NCBI RefSeq assembly: GCF_900115095.1
Contig: NZ_FOVH01000002.1
Location: 124,001 to 188,000 of the forward strand
Reading direction: 5' to 3'
Length of the DNA stretch: 64,000 nt
Source: Actinomadura madurae
GTDB taxonomy: Bacteria > Actinomycetota > Actinomycetes > Streptosporangiales > Streptosporangiaceae
Part shown: piece after piece, positions 1 through 8,921 of the stretch
Layout: the number at the start of each line of letters is the position of its first letter
How positions within the stretch are numbered: position 1 is the first letter of the stretch
Made by a program: the position numbers and the translations under genes
Notes under the pieces: model-generated
The model's input: only the letters and a program-made list of their open reading frames with translations
Told to the model about the DNA's origin: nothing
Database searches by the model: none

Positions 1-1
1 C

Positions 2-559
2 GTGCGGCTCGGCGACCGCGCCCGGAACGTGATCATCGGTGTGTTCGCGGCCGACTGCGTCGCCGAGGTCTCCCTCATCACCCTCCAGGCGTGGCGGAAG
101 GTGCCGTCCCACTTCAACGAGGAGACCGCCTTCGACACGGCCGTCACCCGGATGCTGGCCGCGGGCGGCGGCATCCTCGTCGTCACGCTGGTCGCGCTCG
201 CGGTGGCCGCGTTCCGCCGGAATCCCGACGTCGCGCCCAGCATGCGCCTCGCCGTGCGCTCCGGGTTCGTCGCGCTGATGCTCGCGCTGGCCTCGGGCGC
301 CGTGATGATCGCCCGGGGCGTGACGACGGTGCGGACCGGCGACCAGCAGGCCGCCTACCACATCGTCGCCGCCCTGAAGCCGGCGCACGCCGTGACGATG
401 CACGCGATCCTCGTCCTGCCGCTGCTGGCCTGGGCGCTCACCTTCACCGGCCGCCCGGAGACCCGTCGCGTGCGGGACGTCGCGCTCGCCTCCGCGGCCT
501 ACTGGGTGCTGGCGGCGGCCGTCGTCATCGTCTCCGCCGTCCGGTTCGCGACCGCCTGA
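2..559 (+). CDS. Multi-pass membrane protein, 5' end outside window
   Basis: The reading frame is already open at base 2, so the true start may lie upstream; 185 residues are visible. There are about five hydrophobic segments (near residues 8-28, 50-70, 82-105, 130-150 and 160-182) separated by short charged loops. No domain was recognised and no catalytic motif is visible. The gene ends 80 bp before murJ on the same strand. It is most likely an uncharacterised integral membrane protein. Confidence 0.6.
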   Translation: MRLGDRARNVIIGVFAADCVAEVSLITLQAWRKVPSHFNEETAFDTAVTRMLAAGGGILVVTLVALAVAAFRRNPDVAPSMRLAVRSGFVALMLALASGAVMIARGVTTVRTGDQQAAYHIVAALKPAHAVTMHAILVLPLLAWALTFTGRPETRRVRDVALASAAYWVLAAAVVIVSAVRFATA

Positions 560-639
560 CGCGACCGCCCGAACGTCCGTCCGGACGAAGACGGGCGGCG
601 CGTCCGCGGGCATACTGGCCCGTCCGGGGGTGGTGCGGA

Positions 640-2436
640 ATGAGCGAGCGCGACGGGCGCCGGATCCTCATGCCGGGGGTCCTGGACGAGGCGGAGCGCG
701 CGGAGCCGCCCGGCGAGCCCGAACCGGGCCTCGTCCCCGTCCGCGACCCCGGCGACGTCGCCGACCCGGGGACCGCCGACCGCCCCGGCTCGGAGGGCGA
801 CGAGATCGGCGGCGCCGCGCAGGCCGCGCCGCCCGGCGTCGCGCACTCCAGCGCCGTCATGGCGATCGGCACCGTGTTCTCCCGGCTGACCGGCTTCCTG
901 CGCACCGTCGTGATCGGCGCCGCGCTCGGCACCGCCCTGCTCGGCGACGCCTACCAGGCCGCCGAGATGATCCCCTACACCGTGTACGAGCTGCTGCTCG
1001 GCGGGATGCTGGCGAGCGTCTTCGTCCCCTTCCTGGTCAAGCGCCGGATCCGGGACGCCGACGGGGGAGCGGCCACCGAGAACCGGCTGCTCACCGCCGT
1101 CATCGTGGCCCTCGCCGTGCTCACCGCGGCCGCCGTGCTCGCCGCCGGATGGCTCGTGTCGCTGTACGCGGGCGGGTACACCGGACGGCAGCGCGAGGTC
1201 ACCGTCCTGCTCACCCGCCTGCTGCTCGCGCAGATCTTCTTCATCGGCGTCAGCGGCCTCGCGAGCACGCTGCTGAACGTCCGGCACCGGTTCGGGGCGC
1301 CGATGTGGGCGCCCGTCGTCAACAACCTGGTCACGATGGGGGCGGGCCTGCTGTTCCTGTGGGTCGCGGGACGCGGGCGGACCACCGCGAACGTGACCGA
1401 CGCCCAGCTGACCCTCCTCGGCCTCGGCTCCGCCCTCGGCACGGTCGCGCAGAGCGCGGTGCTCGCGTGGACGCTGCGGTCCGCGGGGTTCCGCTGGCGC
1501 CCGCGCCTCGACCTGCGCGGCTCGGGATTCGGCGAGGCCGCCCGCACGGCGACGTGGATGCTGCTCTACATCGTCGTCGCGCAGGCCGGGGTGCTGGTGA
1601 CCGCGAACGTGGCGACCCGGGCCGGCGACCGCGCCGCCGGCCCGGGCAGCGGCCTGGCCACGTACAAGTTCGCCCTCGTCGTCTTCCAGCTCCCGTACGC
1701 GATCATCGCGGTCTCGGTCATCACCGCCCTGCTGCCGCGGATGAGCGCGCACGTCGCCGACGGCCGCCGCGACCTCGTCCGCGCCGACCTCTCCCGCGGC
1801 CTCCGGCTGGCCTGCGCGCTGCTCGTCCCGCTCTGGCTCGGGATGCTGGTGTTCGCGATCCCCGGCTCGGTCACGTTCTTCGCCTACGGGAGCCTCACGC
1901 CGGACGGGGCGCGCCGGATCGGCCTCGTCCTCATGGTGTTCGCCGTGATGGTGCTGCCGTTCACCGTCCACCAGCTGCTCATGCGCGTCTTCTACGCCCT
2001 CGGCGACACCCGCACGCCCGGCCTCATCGCCGTCCCCGCCGGGATCGCGCAGGCGGCCGCCGCGTTCGCGCTGCTGTGGTCCGTCCCGGCGCGGCAGGTG
2101 GTGGTCGGGCTGCCGGTCGCGTACGGGCTGTTCTACGCGCTCGGCGCGGCGGGCGCGGCGCTCGTCCTGCGCAGGCGGCTCGGCGGGCTGGACGGGCGCC
2201 GCATCCTCCGGGCGCTGGTCCGGCTGCACCTGGCCGCCCTGCCCGCCGTCGCGTTCGCCGCGCTGATCGTGTGGGCCTTCGGCCACCTGTCCGGCGACCG
2301 CGTCCCCGCCCTGCTCGCCGTCCTCGTCGGAGGCGCGGGCGGCGGCGCGATCTACTACGCCACCGCCAGCCTGATGAGGATTCCGGAGATCGGCTACTTC
2401 ACCGCGATGGCCGCCGCCCGCCTGCGCAGATCATGA
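640..2436 (+). CDS. murJ: MurJ/MviN-type lipid II flippase
   Basis: The product of 598 residues is predicted to flip lipid-linked peptidoglycan precursor across the membrane. The first 65 or so residues are an acidic, Pro/Gly-rich cytoplasmic tail. The MurJ core begins near residue 70 with the family-typical segment that includes FSRLTGFLRT, followed by about 14 hydrophobic segments to the C-terminus. ATG at 640 was chosen because it follows a G-rich Shine-Dalgarno-like stretch and the homologous part starts well downstream. The much longer upstream frame lacks support. The gene is convergent with the exporter at 2536, with two hairpins between them. The flippase role is known for the family; the assignment rests on length, topology and motif. 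Confidence 0.88.
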   Translation: MSERDGRRILMPGVLDEAERAEPPGEPEPGLVPVRDPGDVADPGTADRPGSEGDEIGGAAQAAPPGVAHSSAVMAIGTVFSRLTGFLRTVVIGAALGTALLGDAYQAAEMIPYTVYELLLGGMLASVFVPFLVKRRIRDADGGAATENRLLTAVIVALAVLTAAAVLAAGWLVSLYAGGYTGRQREVTVLLTRLLLAQIFFIGVSGLASTLLNVRHRFGAPMWAPVVNNLVTMGAGLLFLWVAGRGRTTANVTDAQLTLLGLGSALGTVAQSAVLAWTLRSAGFRWRPRLDLRGSGFGEAARTATWMLLYIVVAQAGVLVTANVATRAGDRAAGPGSGLATYKFALVVFQLPYAIIAVSVITALLPRMSAHVADGRRDLVRADLSRGLRLACALLVPLWLGMLVFAIPGSVTFFAYGSLTPDGARRIGLVLMVFAVMVLPFTVHQLLMRVFYALGDTRTPGLIAVPAGIAQAAAAFALLWSVPARQVVVGLPVAYGLFYALGAAGAALVLRRRLGGLDGRRILRALVRLHLAALPAVAFAALIVWAFGHLSGDRVPALLAVLVGGAGGGAIYYATASLMRIPEIGYFTAMAAARLRRS

Positions 2437-2463
2437 GCGGTTCGTTGTGGAGACGGGACCGGC

Positions 2464-2520
2464 GGGGGAAACTCATCGTTCCCCCGAAACGCCGGACTCG
2501 CCGTCCGGGCGGACGGCGAG
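2464..2520. terminator. Two hairpins between convergent genes
   Basis: GGGGGAA (2464-2470) pairs with TTCCCCC (2479-2485). CTCGCCGTCC (2497-2506) pairs perfectly with GGACGGCGAG (2511-2520) around a 4-nt loop. There is no T-run, as is usual in high-GC actinomycetes. They probably stop transcription from both sides. Confidence 0.6.
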
Positions 2521-2535
2521 CCGGGCGGAGGGTGC

Positions 2536-4026
2536 TCAGTGGGCGCGGGCCCGGCTGGGGAGGAGGAAGGCGACCAGGAACGCGGCGGCGGTGAGGCCGG
2601 CGGTCAGGACGGTCACCTGCTTCGCGGCGTCCAGCGCGGCCGCCGCGGCGAAGTGCCCGGCCACCGGGGCGCCGATCGCCCCGAAGAACACCGTGCCGAG
2701 CGCCGCGATGCCGAGGGACGCGCCGAGCTGCTGCACCGACTCCAGCGCGGCCGAGCCGGACCCGACCTCGTGGTCGGCGATGCCCGCCACGATGATGTCG
2801 AACAGCGGGACGAAGATCATGCCCATCCCGGCGCCGAACAGCAGCAGCGGCGCCGCCAGGTGCCAGCCGCCGAGCCCCGTCCCGGCCGCCTCGAACACCG
2901 CGTACAGCGCGGCCAGGCCGGCGGTCATCAGCGCCAGGCCGAGGTGCAGGATCCGGCGGCCCAGGCTGGTCATCGTCATGCCGCTGAACGCCGACCCGGC
3001 GAACGCGCCGATCGCCCAGGACGACATCGCCAGGCTCGCGGCGAGCGGGGTGTAGCCGAGGCCGAGCTGCAGGAACAGGCCGGTGGCGAGGGAGAAGCCG
3101 GTGATCGTGCCGAAGAAGACGATGACGAACAGGACGCCCGAGGTGTACGACCGGTTCGCGAACACGCTCAGCCGGACCAGCGGTGTCCGGCCGCGACGGG
3201 TGCGGCGGAGCTGGTGCGCGGCGAACAGGGCCAGGGCGGGGACCGAGCCGGCGAGCAGCGCGAGCGACCAGGCGGGCCAGCCGAGCTCGCGTCCCTGGAC
3301 GAGCGGGTAGACCAGCATGCTCATGCCGAGGCCGCCCAGCAGCATGCCGGTGACGTCCAGGCCGCCGGAGCGGTCCGCGGTGACCGGCGCGGGCAGCACC
3401 CGGGCGCCCATGACCAGCGCGTACGCGCCCACCGGGATGTTCACCAGGAAGATCGCGCGCCAGCCGGTGCCGAACAGGTCGGCGTCGATGAGCAGCCCGG
3501 CGACCACCGGTCCGAGGATCGTGGCGAGCCCGATCACCGGACCGAACAGCGCGAACGCCTTGCCGGTGTCCGCGCCGAACAGGTCGCGGATCAGGCCGAA
3601 GCCCTGCGGGATCATCACCGCGGCGAACAGGCCCTGCGCGACGCGGGCGGCGATCAGGCTCTCCGGCGACCAGGCGAGCGCGCAGGCCGTCGAGGTGACG
3701 AGGAACCCGGCGGCGCCGGCGAGCAGGGCCGGCCGCCGCCCGAACATGTCGCCGAGCCGTCCGCCGGTGAGCAGCGCCACGGCGAGGGCCAGGGTGTAGC
3801 CGGCGGCCATCCACTGGAGCGCGGAGTAGGACCCGCCGAGGTCGGCGCGGATCGCGGGCGCGGCCACGTTCACGACGGTGGAGTCGAGGAGGTTCAGCAG
3901 GGTGGCGGCCAGGATCGCCGAGAGGCCGAGCCAGCGGCGCGGGTGCGGCGCGACGGCGCCGTCCCGGCTCGTTTCCGTGGTGCGTGTCCCCGCGGCGGGG
4001 GCCGCGGTGTCGAGCGTGGCGGTCAC
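2536..4026 (-). CDS. MFS exporter of the DHA2 (EmrB/QacA) family
   Basis: The 496-residue protein has about 14 membrane segments, which fits drug:H+ antiporters of the DHA2 family. Family signatures visible are the segment around LLDSTVVNVAAPAIRADL in the first helix, GGRLGDMFGRRP in the loop after helix 2, and ARVAQGLFAAVMIPQGFG. The GTG start at 4026 was chosen because AGGAAGGA lies at good distance upstream; a frame open to 4350 would add a low-complexity tail with no support. A pair of palindromes lies directly upstream, so a TetR- or MarR-like repressor is expected, but none is encoded next to it. The substrate cannot be told from sequence. Confidence 0.85.
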   Translation of the reverse strand: MTATLDTAAPAAGTRTTETSRDGAVAPHPRRWLGLSAILAATLLNLLDSTVVNVAAPAIRADLGGSYSALQWMAAGYTLALAVALLTGGRLGDMFGRRPALLAGAAGFLVTSTACALAWSPESLIAARVAQGLFAAVMIPQGFGLIRDLFGADTGKAFALFGPVIGLATILGPVVAGLLIDADLFGTGWRAIFLVNIPVGAYALVMGARVLPAPVTADRSGGLDVTGMLLGGLGMSMLVYPLVQGRELGWPAWSLALLAGSVPALALFAAHQLRRTRRGRTPLVRLSVFANRSYTSGVLFVIVFFGTITGFSLATGLFLQLGLGYTPLAASLAMSSWAIGAFAGSAFSGMTMTSLGRRILHLGLALMTAGLAALYAVFEAAGTGLGGWHLAAPLLLFGAGMGMIFVPLFDIIVAGIADHEVGSGSAALESVQQLGASLGIAALGTVFFGAIGAPVAGHFAAAAALDAAKQVTVLTAGLTAAAFLVAFLLPSRARAH

Positions 4027-4048
4027 GGCTTGTCCTTCCTGTTGGAGC

Positions 4049-4092
4049 GGAATGCTCTGTTCCAAGAGTATCAGAACGGAATGCTTCATTCC
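4049..4092. promoter_or_regulatory. Two palindromic operators upstream of the MFS gene
   Basis: GGAATGCTTCATTCC (4078-4092) is a perfect inverted repeat with a 3-nt spacer. GGAATGCTCTGTTCC (4049-4063) is an imperfect copy with centres 29 bp apart. They sit 23-66 bp before the GTG start of the exporter, where its promoter should be. Such paired sites are typical of TetR/MarR-type repressors; the regulator is not adjacent. Confidence 0.6.
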
Positions 4093-4165
4093 ACTGTGAG
4101 ACGGGTCGAGTTTCCGGTGAGGGTGAAGGATCCGGTTCGTCCGGGGATGCCATACGCTTCGAGGT

Positions 4166-4585
4166 ATGGACGAGGTTTCGGCCGGCACGCCGCAGGCGGC
4201 GGAGCCCGCCGGGCGCGAGCGAGGGAAGGGCGGCCTCCGGCGCTTCCTGCGGCGCATGGCGGCCGGCAAGGCCGAGCTCGAGGCCGAGGAGCTGCAGAAG
4301 AGCGCCGATGACGAGGGCGCGACGCCGATCAGCGACTGCGCCGCGCGCAAGCGGCACTGCGTGGCCGGTACGCTACGTACCGTGACCCTCCGGCCGCGGG
4401 GCGGAGCCCCCGCCCTGGAGGCCGAGCTCTACGACGGCACCGACGTGGTCAACCTGGTCTGGCTCGGCCGGCGCAAGATCGCCGGCATCGACCCGGGCCG
4501 CCGGCTGCGCGCCGAGGGGCTGGTCAGCGAGCAGGACGGGCGCAAGGTCATGTTCAATCCGCGCTACGAGCTGCGCGGCGGCTGA
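4166..4585 (+). CDS. OB-fold nucleic-acid-binding-like protein
   Basis: The protein has 139 residues. The N-terminal 60 residues are charged and probably flexible. Residues 65-135 form a small beta-rich domain (VAGTLRTVTL, VVNLVWLGRRKIAGIDPGRRLRAEG) that matches the OB-fold of the tRNA-anticodon type seen in conserved actinobacterial proteins. It lies directly upstream of DUF3159 and the TrkA pair, a gene order conserved in actinobacteria. A role in binding RNA or DNA is family-level inference. Confidence 0.75.
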   Translation: MDEVSAGTPQAAEPAGRERGKGGLRRFLRRMAAGKAELEAEELQKSADDEGATPISDCAARKRHCVAGTLRTVTLRPRGGAPALEAELYDGTDVVNLVWLGRRKIAGIDPGRRLRAEGLVSEQDGRKVMFNPRYELRGG

Positions 4586-4616
4586 TGAGGCCGCGGCGGG
4601 CAGCCGGGAGACCCAC

Positions 4617-5294
4617 GTGAGCGAAGTGAAGACGGGCGCCGAGCGGGAGACCGCCGCCCACGACACCGTGGAGGCCGCCGTCCGCGCCCAGCTGAGCAAG
4701 GCGCTCGGCGGCGTCCGCGGCATGGTCGAGGCGGCCGTGCCGACGATCGCCTTCACCGGCACCTACGTGGCGGTCGAGGACATCAAGCTCGCCGTCACCG
4801 CCGGCGTCGGCGCCGCGGTGCTGCTGCTCGCCGTCCGGCTCGCGCAGCGCTCCAGCCCCCAGTTCGTCCTGAACAGCCTCATCGGGATCGCGATCGCCGC
4901 GTTCTTCGCGCTGCGCTCCGGCAAGGCCGAGGACGCGTTCCTGCCCGGCATCATGCTCAACGCCGGCTACGCCGCCGCGATGATCTTCTCGATCGCGGTG
5001 CGCTGGCCGATCGTCGGCTTCATCATCGGGTCGGTCACCGGCGACCCGACCGCCTGGCGGTCCGACCCCGGCATCGTGAAGCTGTGCTCCCGGCTCACCT
5101 GGCTGCTCGTCCTGCCCTGCGCCGCCCGGGTCGCCGTCCAGTACCCGATCTACCTCGCGGACGGCGACCAGAGCGGCCTGCTCGGCACGGCCAAGATCGT
5201 GATGGGCTGGCCGCTGCAGGTGGCGGCGCTGGCCGCCATGGTGGGGCTGCTCGCCCGCGGCCGCACCCCGATCGACCGCGAGGAAACCGCCTGA
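4617..5294 (+). CDS. DUF3159 membrane protein
   Basis: This is a 225-residue protein with about five to six membrane segments (near residues 45-75, 85-100, 110-130, 160-180 and 195-215). The segment near WPIVGFIIGSVTGDPTAWR is characteristic of DUF3159. The GTG start at 4617 follows GGGAG. The gene sits 32 bp after the OB-fold gene and ends 10 bp before the convergent trkA. The function of the family is unknown; its constant position beside TrkA genes hints at a link with ion transport. Confidence 0.8.
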   Translation: MSEVKTGAERETAAHDTVEAAVRAQLSKALGGVRGMVEAAVPTIAFTGTYVAVEDIKLAVTAGVGAAVLLLAVRLAQRSSPQFVLNSLIGIAIAAFFALRSGKAEDAFLPGIMLNAGYAAAMIFSIAVRWPIVGFIIGSVTGDPTAWRSDPGIVKLCSRLTWLLVLPCAARVAVQYPIYLADGDQSGLLGTAKIVMGWPLQVAALAAMVGLLARGRTPIDREETA

Positions 5295-5303
5295 CCCTCG
5301 CGG

Positions 5304-5963
5304 TCACCTGCCGCCGAGCAGCTCCGCGAGCTCGTCCTCCACGTCCTGGCTGGCGACGAACATCAGCTCGTCGCCCGGCTCCAGCGTGTCGTCGGACGAG
5401 GGCACCAGCACCCGCCCCTCCCGCAGGATCGCCACCAGCGCGGTGTCGCGCGGCCAGGCCACCGACCCGACCCGCTGCCCGCCGAGCGGCGCGTCCTCCG
5501 GCAGCGTCAGCTCCACCAGGTTCGCCTCGCCCTGCCGGAACGTCATCAGCCGGACGAGGTCGCCGACGCTGACGGCCTCCTCGACCAGCGCCGACAGCAG
5601 CCGCGGCGTGGACACGGCCACGTCCACGCCCCACGACTCGTTGAACAGCCACTCGTTGTTCGGGTGGTTGATCCGCGCCACCACCCGCGGCACCCCGTAC
5701 TCGGTCTTGGCCAGCAGCGACACCACCAGGTTGACCTTGTCGTCGCCGGACGAGGCGACCACCACCTGGCAGCGCTCCAGCGCGGCGTCGTCCAGTGCGG
5801 AGATCTCGCACGCGTCGGCCAGCAGCCACTCCGCGCGCGGCACCATCTCGACCTTGATGGCCTTGGGGCTCTTGTCGATCAGCAGCACCTCGTGCCCGTT
5901 CTCCAGCAGCTCCTGGGCGATGGAGCGGCCCACCGCGCCCGCCCCGGCGATCGCGACCCGCAT
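5304..5963 (-). CDS. trkA: TrkA-type potassium uptake regulator (RCK), second subunit
   Basis: A single RCK unit of 219 residues: an N-terminal Rossmann fold with GAGAVGRSIAQEL and the acidic end of strand 2 (LLIDKS), followed by a TrkA-C domain from about residue 135. Such proteins bind NAD(H) or nucleotide and gate K+ transporters. The ATG at 5963 overlaps by one base the stop of the upstream trkA gene, so the two are translationally coupled. They correspond to the paired CeoB/CeoC arrangement of mycobacteria. Confidence 0.88.
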   Translation of the reverse strand: MRVAIAGAGAVGRSIAQELLENGHEVLLIDKSPKAIKVEMVPRAEWLLADACEISALDDAALERCQVVVASSGDDKVNLVVSLLAKTEYGVPRVVARINHPNNEWLFNESWGVDVAVSTPRLLSALVEEAVSVGDLVRLMTFRQGEANLVELTLPEDAPLGGQRVGSVAWPRDTALVAILREGRVLVPSSDDTLEPGDELMFVASQDVEDELAELLGGR

Positions 5964-6628
5964 CAGGCGTCCTCCCCGTTCCGCGCCGCGACGGCGGCGT
6001 TCACGCGCTCCAGATCGTCGGCGCCCGCCATGATGTGCACGATGTCGCCGTCCTGGATGACCGTGTCCCGCTCGGGGACGAGCGCCTCGCCCATCCGCGA
6101 CAGGAACGCCACGCGGGTCCGGGCGTGCTCCTCCAGCGCCCCGACCTTCTCGCCCACCCACAGGTGACCGGAGTCCAGCTCGGCGAGGACGACCGCGCCG
6201 GTCGGGTCGCGCCACAGCGGCTCGGCGCCCTCGGGGAGCAGCCGGCGCAGGATCTGGTCGGCCGTCCACCGGACGGTCGCGACCGTGGGGATGCCGAGCC
6301 GCTGGTACACCTCCGCCCGGCGCGGGTCGTAGATCCGGGCCACCACGTTGTCCACGCCGAACGTCTCCCGCGCCACCCGCGCGGAGATGATGTTGGAGTT
6401 GTCGCCGCTGCTCACGGCCACGAACGCGGACGCGCGCTCGATGCCCGCCTCGGCGATCACATCGCGGTCGAACCCGAACCCGGTGATGCGGCGGCCCCGG
6501 AACCCGCTGCGGAGCCGGCGGAACGCCTCCGGGCTCTGGTCGATGATGGCCACCGAATGGCCCTTGTCCTCCAGGATGTGGGCGAGCGTCGACCCGACCC
6601 GCCCGCATCCCATGATCACGATATGCAC
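5963..6628 (-). CDS. trkA: TrkA-type potassium uptake regulator (RCK), first subunit
   Basis: The 221-residue protein starts with a Rossmann fold (VHIVIMGCGRVGSTLAHIL, then VAIIDQ) and ends with a TrkA-C domain from about residue 135. The GTG start at 6628 follows GAAGAAGGAA; an upstream ATG at 6754 would add an unsupported tail. It is followed without gap by a second TrkA gene, and the APC-type permease gene runs divergently. The two subunits probably act together on a K+ transporter, which may be the neighbouring permease (inference). Confidence 0.88.
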   Translation of the reverse strand: MHIVIMGCGRVGSTLAHILEDKGHSVAIIDQSPEAFRRLRSGFRGRRITGFGFDRDVIAEAGIERASAFVAVSSGDNSNIISARVARETFGVDNVVARIYDPRRAEVYQRLGIPTVATVRWTADQILRRLLPEGAEPLWRDPTGAVVLAELDSGHLWVGEKVGALEEHARTRVAFLSRMGEALVPERDTVIQDGDIVHIMAGADDLERVNAAVAARNGEDA

Positions 6629-6887
6629 GGCCGTTCCTTCTTCCGTCCAGGGGACGTTCCCCCCTGTACCCCCCGCGCCGTGCACGGCATTCGCCGCCGA
6701 GACCGTGCCGCGCCCGAGGACCGTTTCCTGTGAATGATCCCTGCCGGGCTGCAAACCTACACATCCCCCCAGCCGAGTACTACCCGACCGGCCCGCCGAG
6801 GGGCCTGCGACACCCGAACGCGCTGCTCAGAACACTGAAGGCGGGCGGCGGCGGGGGCGTCACCGGCACGGGCTAGAGTCTCGTTGC

Positions 6888-8921
6888 GTGTCAAAGGTTC
6901 CGGACCTCACGAAGAGGCTCCTCCTCGGCCGCGCGCTGAGCAGCTCCCAGCAGCACGAGCAGCTGCTGAAGAAGCGGATCGCGTTGCCGGTCTTCGCGAG
7001 CGACGCCCTCTCCTCGGTGGCCTACGCGCCGCAGGAGATCCTGCTCGCCCTCGGCGCCGGCGGGCTGGTGATGTACCACTACACGCCGTGGGTCGCGGCG
7101 GCCGTCGTGGTCATCCTGCTCACCGTGGTCGCGTCCTACCGGCAGAACGTCCGGGCCTACCAGAGCGGCGGCGGCGACTTCGAGGTCGCCACCACCAACC
7201 TCGGCGGCAACTGGGGCGTCATCGTGGCGAGCGCGCTGCTCGTCGACTACGTCCTCACCGTCGCGGTGTCGGTGTCGTCCGGGGTGGAGAACCTCGGCGC
7301 GCTGCTGGAGTTCATGCAGCCGCACGAGGTCGGGGTCGCCATCGGCATCGTGGTGCTGCTCACCCTCGGCAACCTGCGGGGCCTCAAGGAGGCCGGGGTC
7401 GCGTTCGCGATCCCCACCTACCTGTTCATGTTCGCGGTCGTCGGCATGCTGGCGTGGGGCCTGGTCCGGCTGGTCTCGGGCGCCGAGCTGGAGGCCGAGA
7501 CCGCGCACTACGAGATCCGCGGCGACGAGACCGACCTCGCCGGGTTCGCGCTGGTCTTCCTGCTGCTGCGGGCGTTCTCCTCCGGCTGCGCCGCGCTGAC
7601 CGGCGTCGAGGCGATCAGCAACGGCGTGCCCGCCTTCCGCAAGCCCAAGGGGGAGAACGCCGCCACCACCCTGCTGATGCTGGGCCTCGTCGCGATGACG
7701 ATGTTCGGCGGCGTCACCGCGTTCGCCTACATCACCGACGCCAGGTTCGCCGAACCCGACCAGGGCAGCCACCTCGTCGACCCGGCCACCGGCCGCGAGC
7801 TGCACGACGCCGACCCGGTGATCGCGCAGGTCGCGCACACCGTCTTCAGCAACTTCACCCCGGGGTTCGCGCTCGTCACCGCGATGACCGCGCTGATCCT
7901 GTTCCTCGCGGCCAACACCGCGTTCAACGGCTTTCCGGTGCTCGGGTCGGTCCTCGCCCAGAACCGCTACCTCCCGCGCCAGCTGCACACCCGCGGCGAC
8001 CGGCTGGCCTTCAGCAACGGCATCATCATCCTCGCCACCATGGCCGGGCTGCTGATCTACGCCTACGACGCGTCGGTCAGCCGGCTGATCCCGCTGTACA
8101 CCGTCGGCGTGTTCGTGTCGTTCACGGTCAGCCAGATCGGCATGGTCCGGCACTGGAACCGGCTGCTCACCACCGAGAACGATCCGGCGCAGCGGCGCCG
8201 GATGAAGACCTCCCGCGCGATCAACGCGTTCGGCGCCACCCTCACCGGCATCGTCCTGGTCGTCGTGCTGATCACCAAGTTCGCGCTCGGCGCCTACATC
8301 GTGTGCATCGCGATGCCGCTGCTGTTCCTGCTGATGAAGGCGATCAGGCGGCACTACGACCGGGTCGCCGCGGAGCTGGTGCCCTCCGGCGAGGACGTCG
8401 CGCTGCCCGCCCGCAACCACGGCATCGTGCTCGTCTCCAAGATCCACAAGCCGACGCTGCGGGCGCTCGCCTACGCCCGCGCTACCCGGCCCTCCACGCT
8501 GGAGGCGGTGACGGTCGCGGTGGACGCCGAGGAGTCGCAGCGCCTCCAGGAGGAGTGGGACGCCCTCGACATCCCCGTGCCGCTGAAGATCCTCGACTCG
8601 CCGTACCGGGAGATCACGCGGCCCGTCCTGTCGTACGTCAAGAGCGTCCGGCGCAAGAGCCCCCGCGACGTCGTCACCGTGTTCATCCCCGAGTACATCG
8701 TCGGCCACTGGTGGGAGCAGCTGCTGCACAACCAGAGCGCGCTGCGGCTGAAGGGCCGGCTGCTGTTCCAGCCGGGCGTCATGGTCACGAGCGTCGCCTG
8801 GCAGCTCCAGTCCTCCGACCGGCTGAAGGCCCGGCCCGAGCCGCCGGGGCCGGGCGCCTCCCGGCGTCCGCCGCGGACCGGAACGCGTCCCGGTGCCGGT
8901 AGTGTTTCGGACCGTGACTGA
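6888..8921 (+). CDS. APC-superfamily permease (probable cation or amino-acid transporter)
   Basis: The 677-residue protein has an APC-type membrane core of about 12 segments (roughly residues 25-470) starting with the conserved FASDALSSVAYAPQEIL. A soluble C-terminal domain of about 150 residues follows, then a Pro/Arg-rich tail. This build is standard for actinobacterial permeases beside paired TrkA genes, which are often assumed to move K+. It is transcribed divergently from the trkA pair. The GTG start at 6888 is preceded only by a weak ribosome site. The 3' end overlaps the next gene by 8 bp. Confidence 0.82.
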   Translation: MSKVPDLTKRLLLGRALSSSQQHEQLLKKRIALPVFASDALSSVAYAPQEILLALGAGGLVMYHYTPWVAAAVVVILLTVVASYRQNVRAYQSGGGDFEVATTNLGGNWGVIVASALLVDYVLTVAVSVSSGVENLGALLEFMQPHEVGVAIGIVVLLTLGNLRGLKEAGVAFAIPTYLFMFAVVGMLAWGLVRLVSGAELEAETAHYEIRGDETDLAGFALVFLLLRAFSSGCAALTGVEAISNGVPAFRKPKGENAATTLLMLGLVAMTMFGGVTAFAYITDARFAEPDQGSHLVDPATGRELHDADPVIAQVAHTVFSNFTPGFALVTAMTALILFLAANTAFNGFPVLGSVLAQNRYLPRQLHTRGDRLAFSNGIIILATMAGLLIYAYDASVSRLIPLYTVGVFVSFTVSQIGMVRHWNRLLTTENDPAQRRRMKTSRAINAFGATLTGIVLVVVLITKFALGAYIVCIAMPLLFLLMKAIRRHYDRVAAELVPSGEDVALPARNHGIVLVSKIHKPTLRALAYARATRPSTLEAVTVAVDAEESQRLQEEWDALDIPVPLKILDSPYREITRPVLSYVKSVRRKSPRDVVTVFIPEYIVGHWWEQLLHNQSALRLKGRLLFQPGVMVTSVAWQLQSSDRLKARPEPPGPGASRRPPRTGTRPGAGSVSDRD

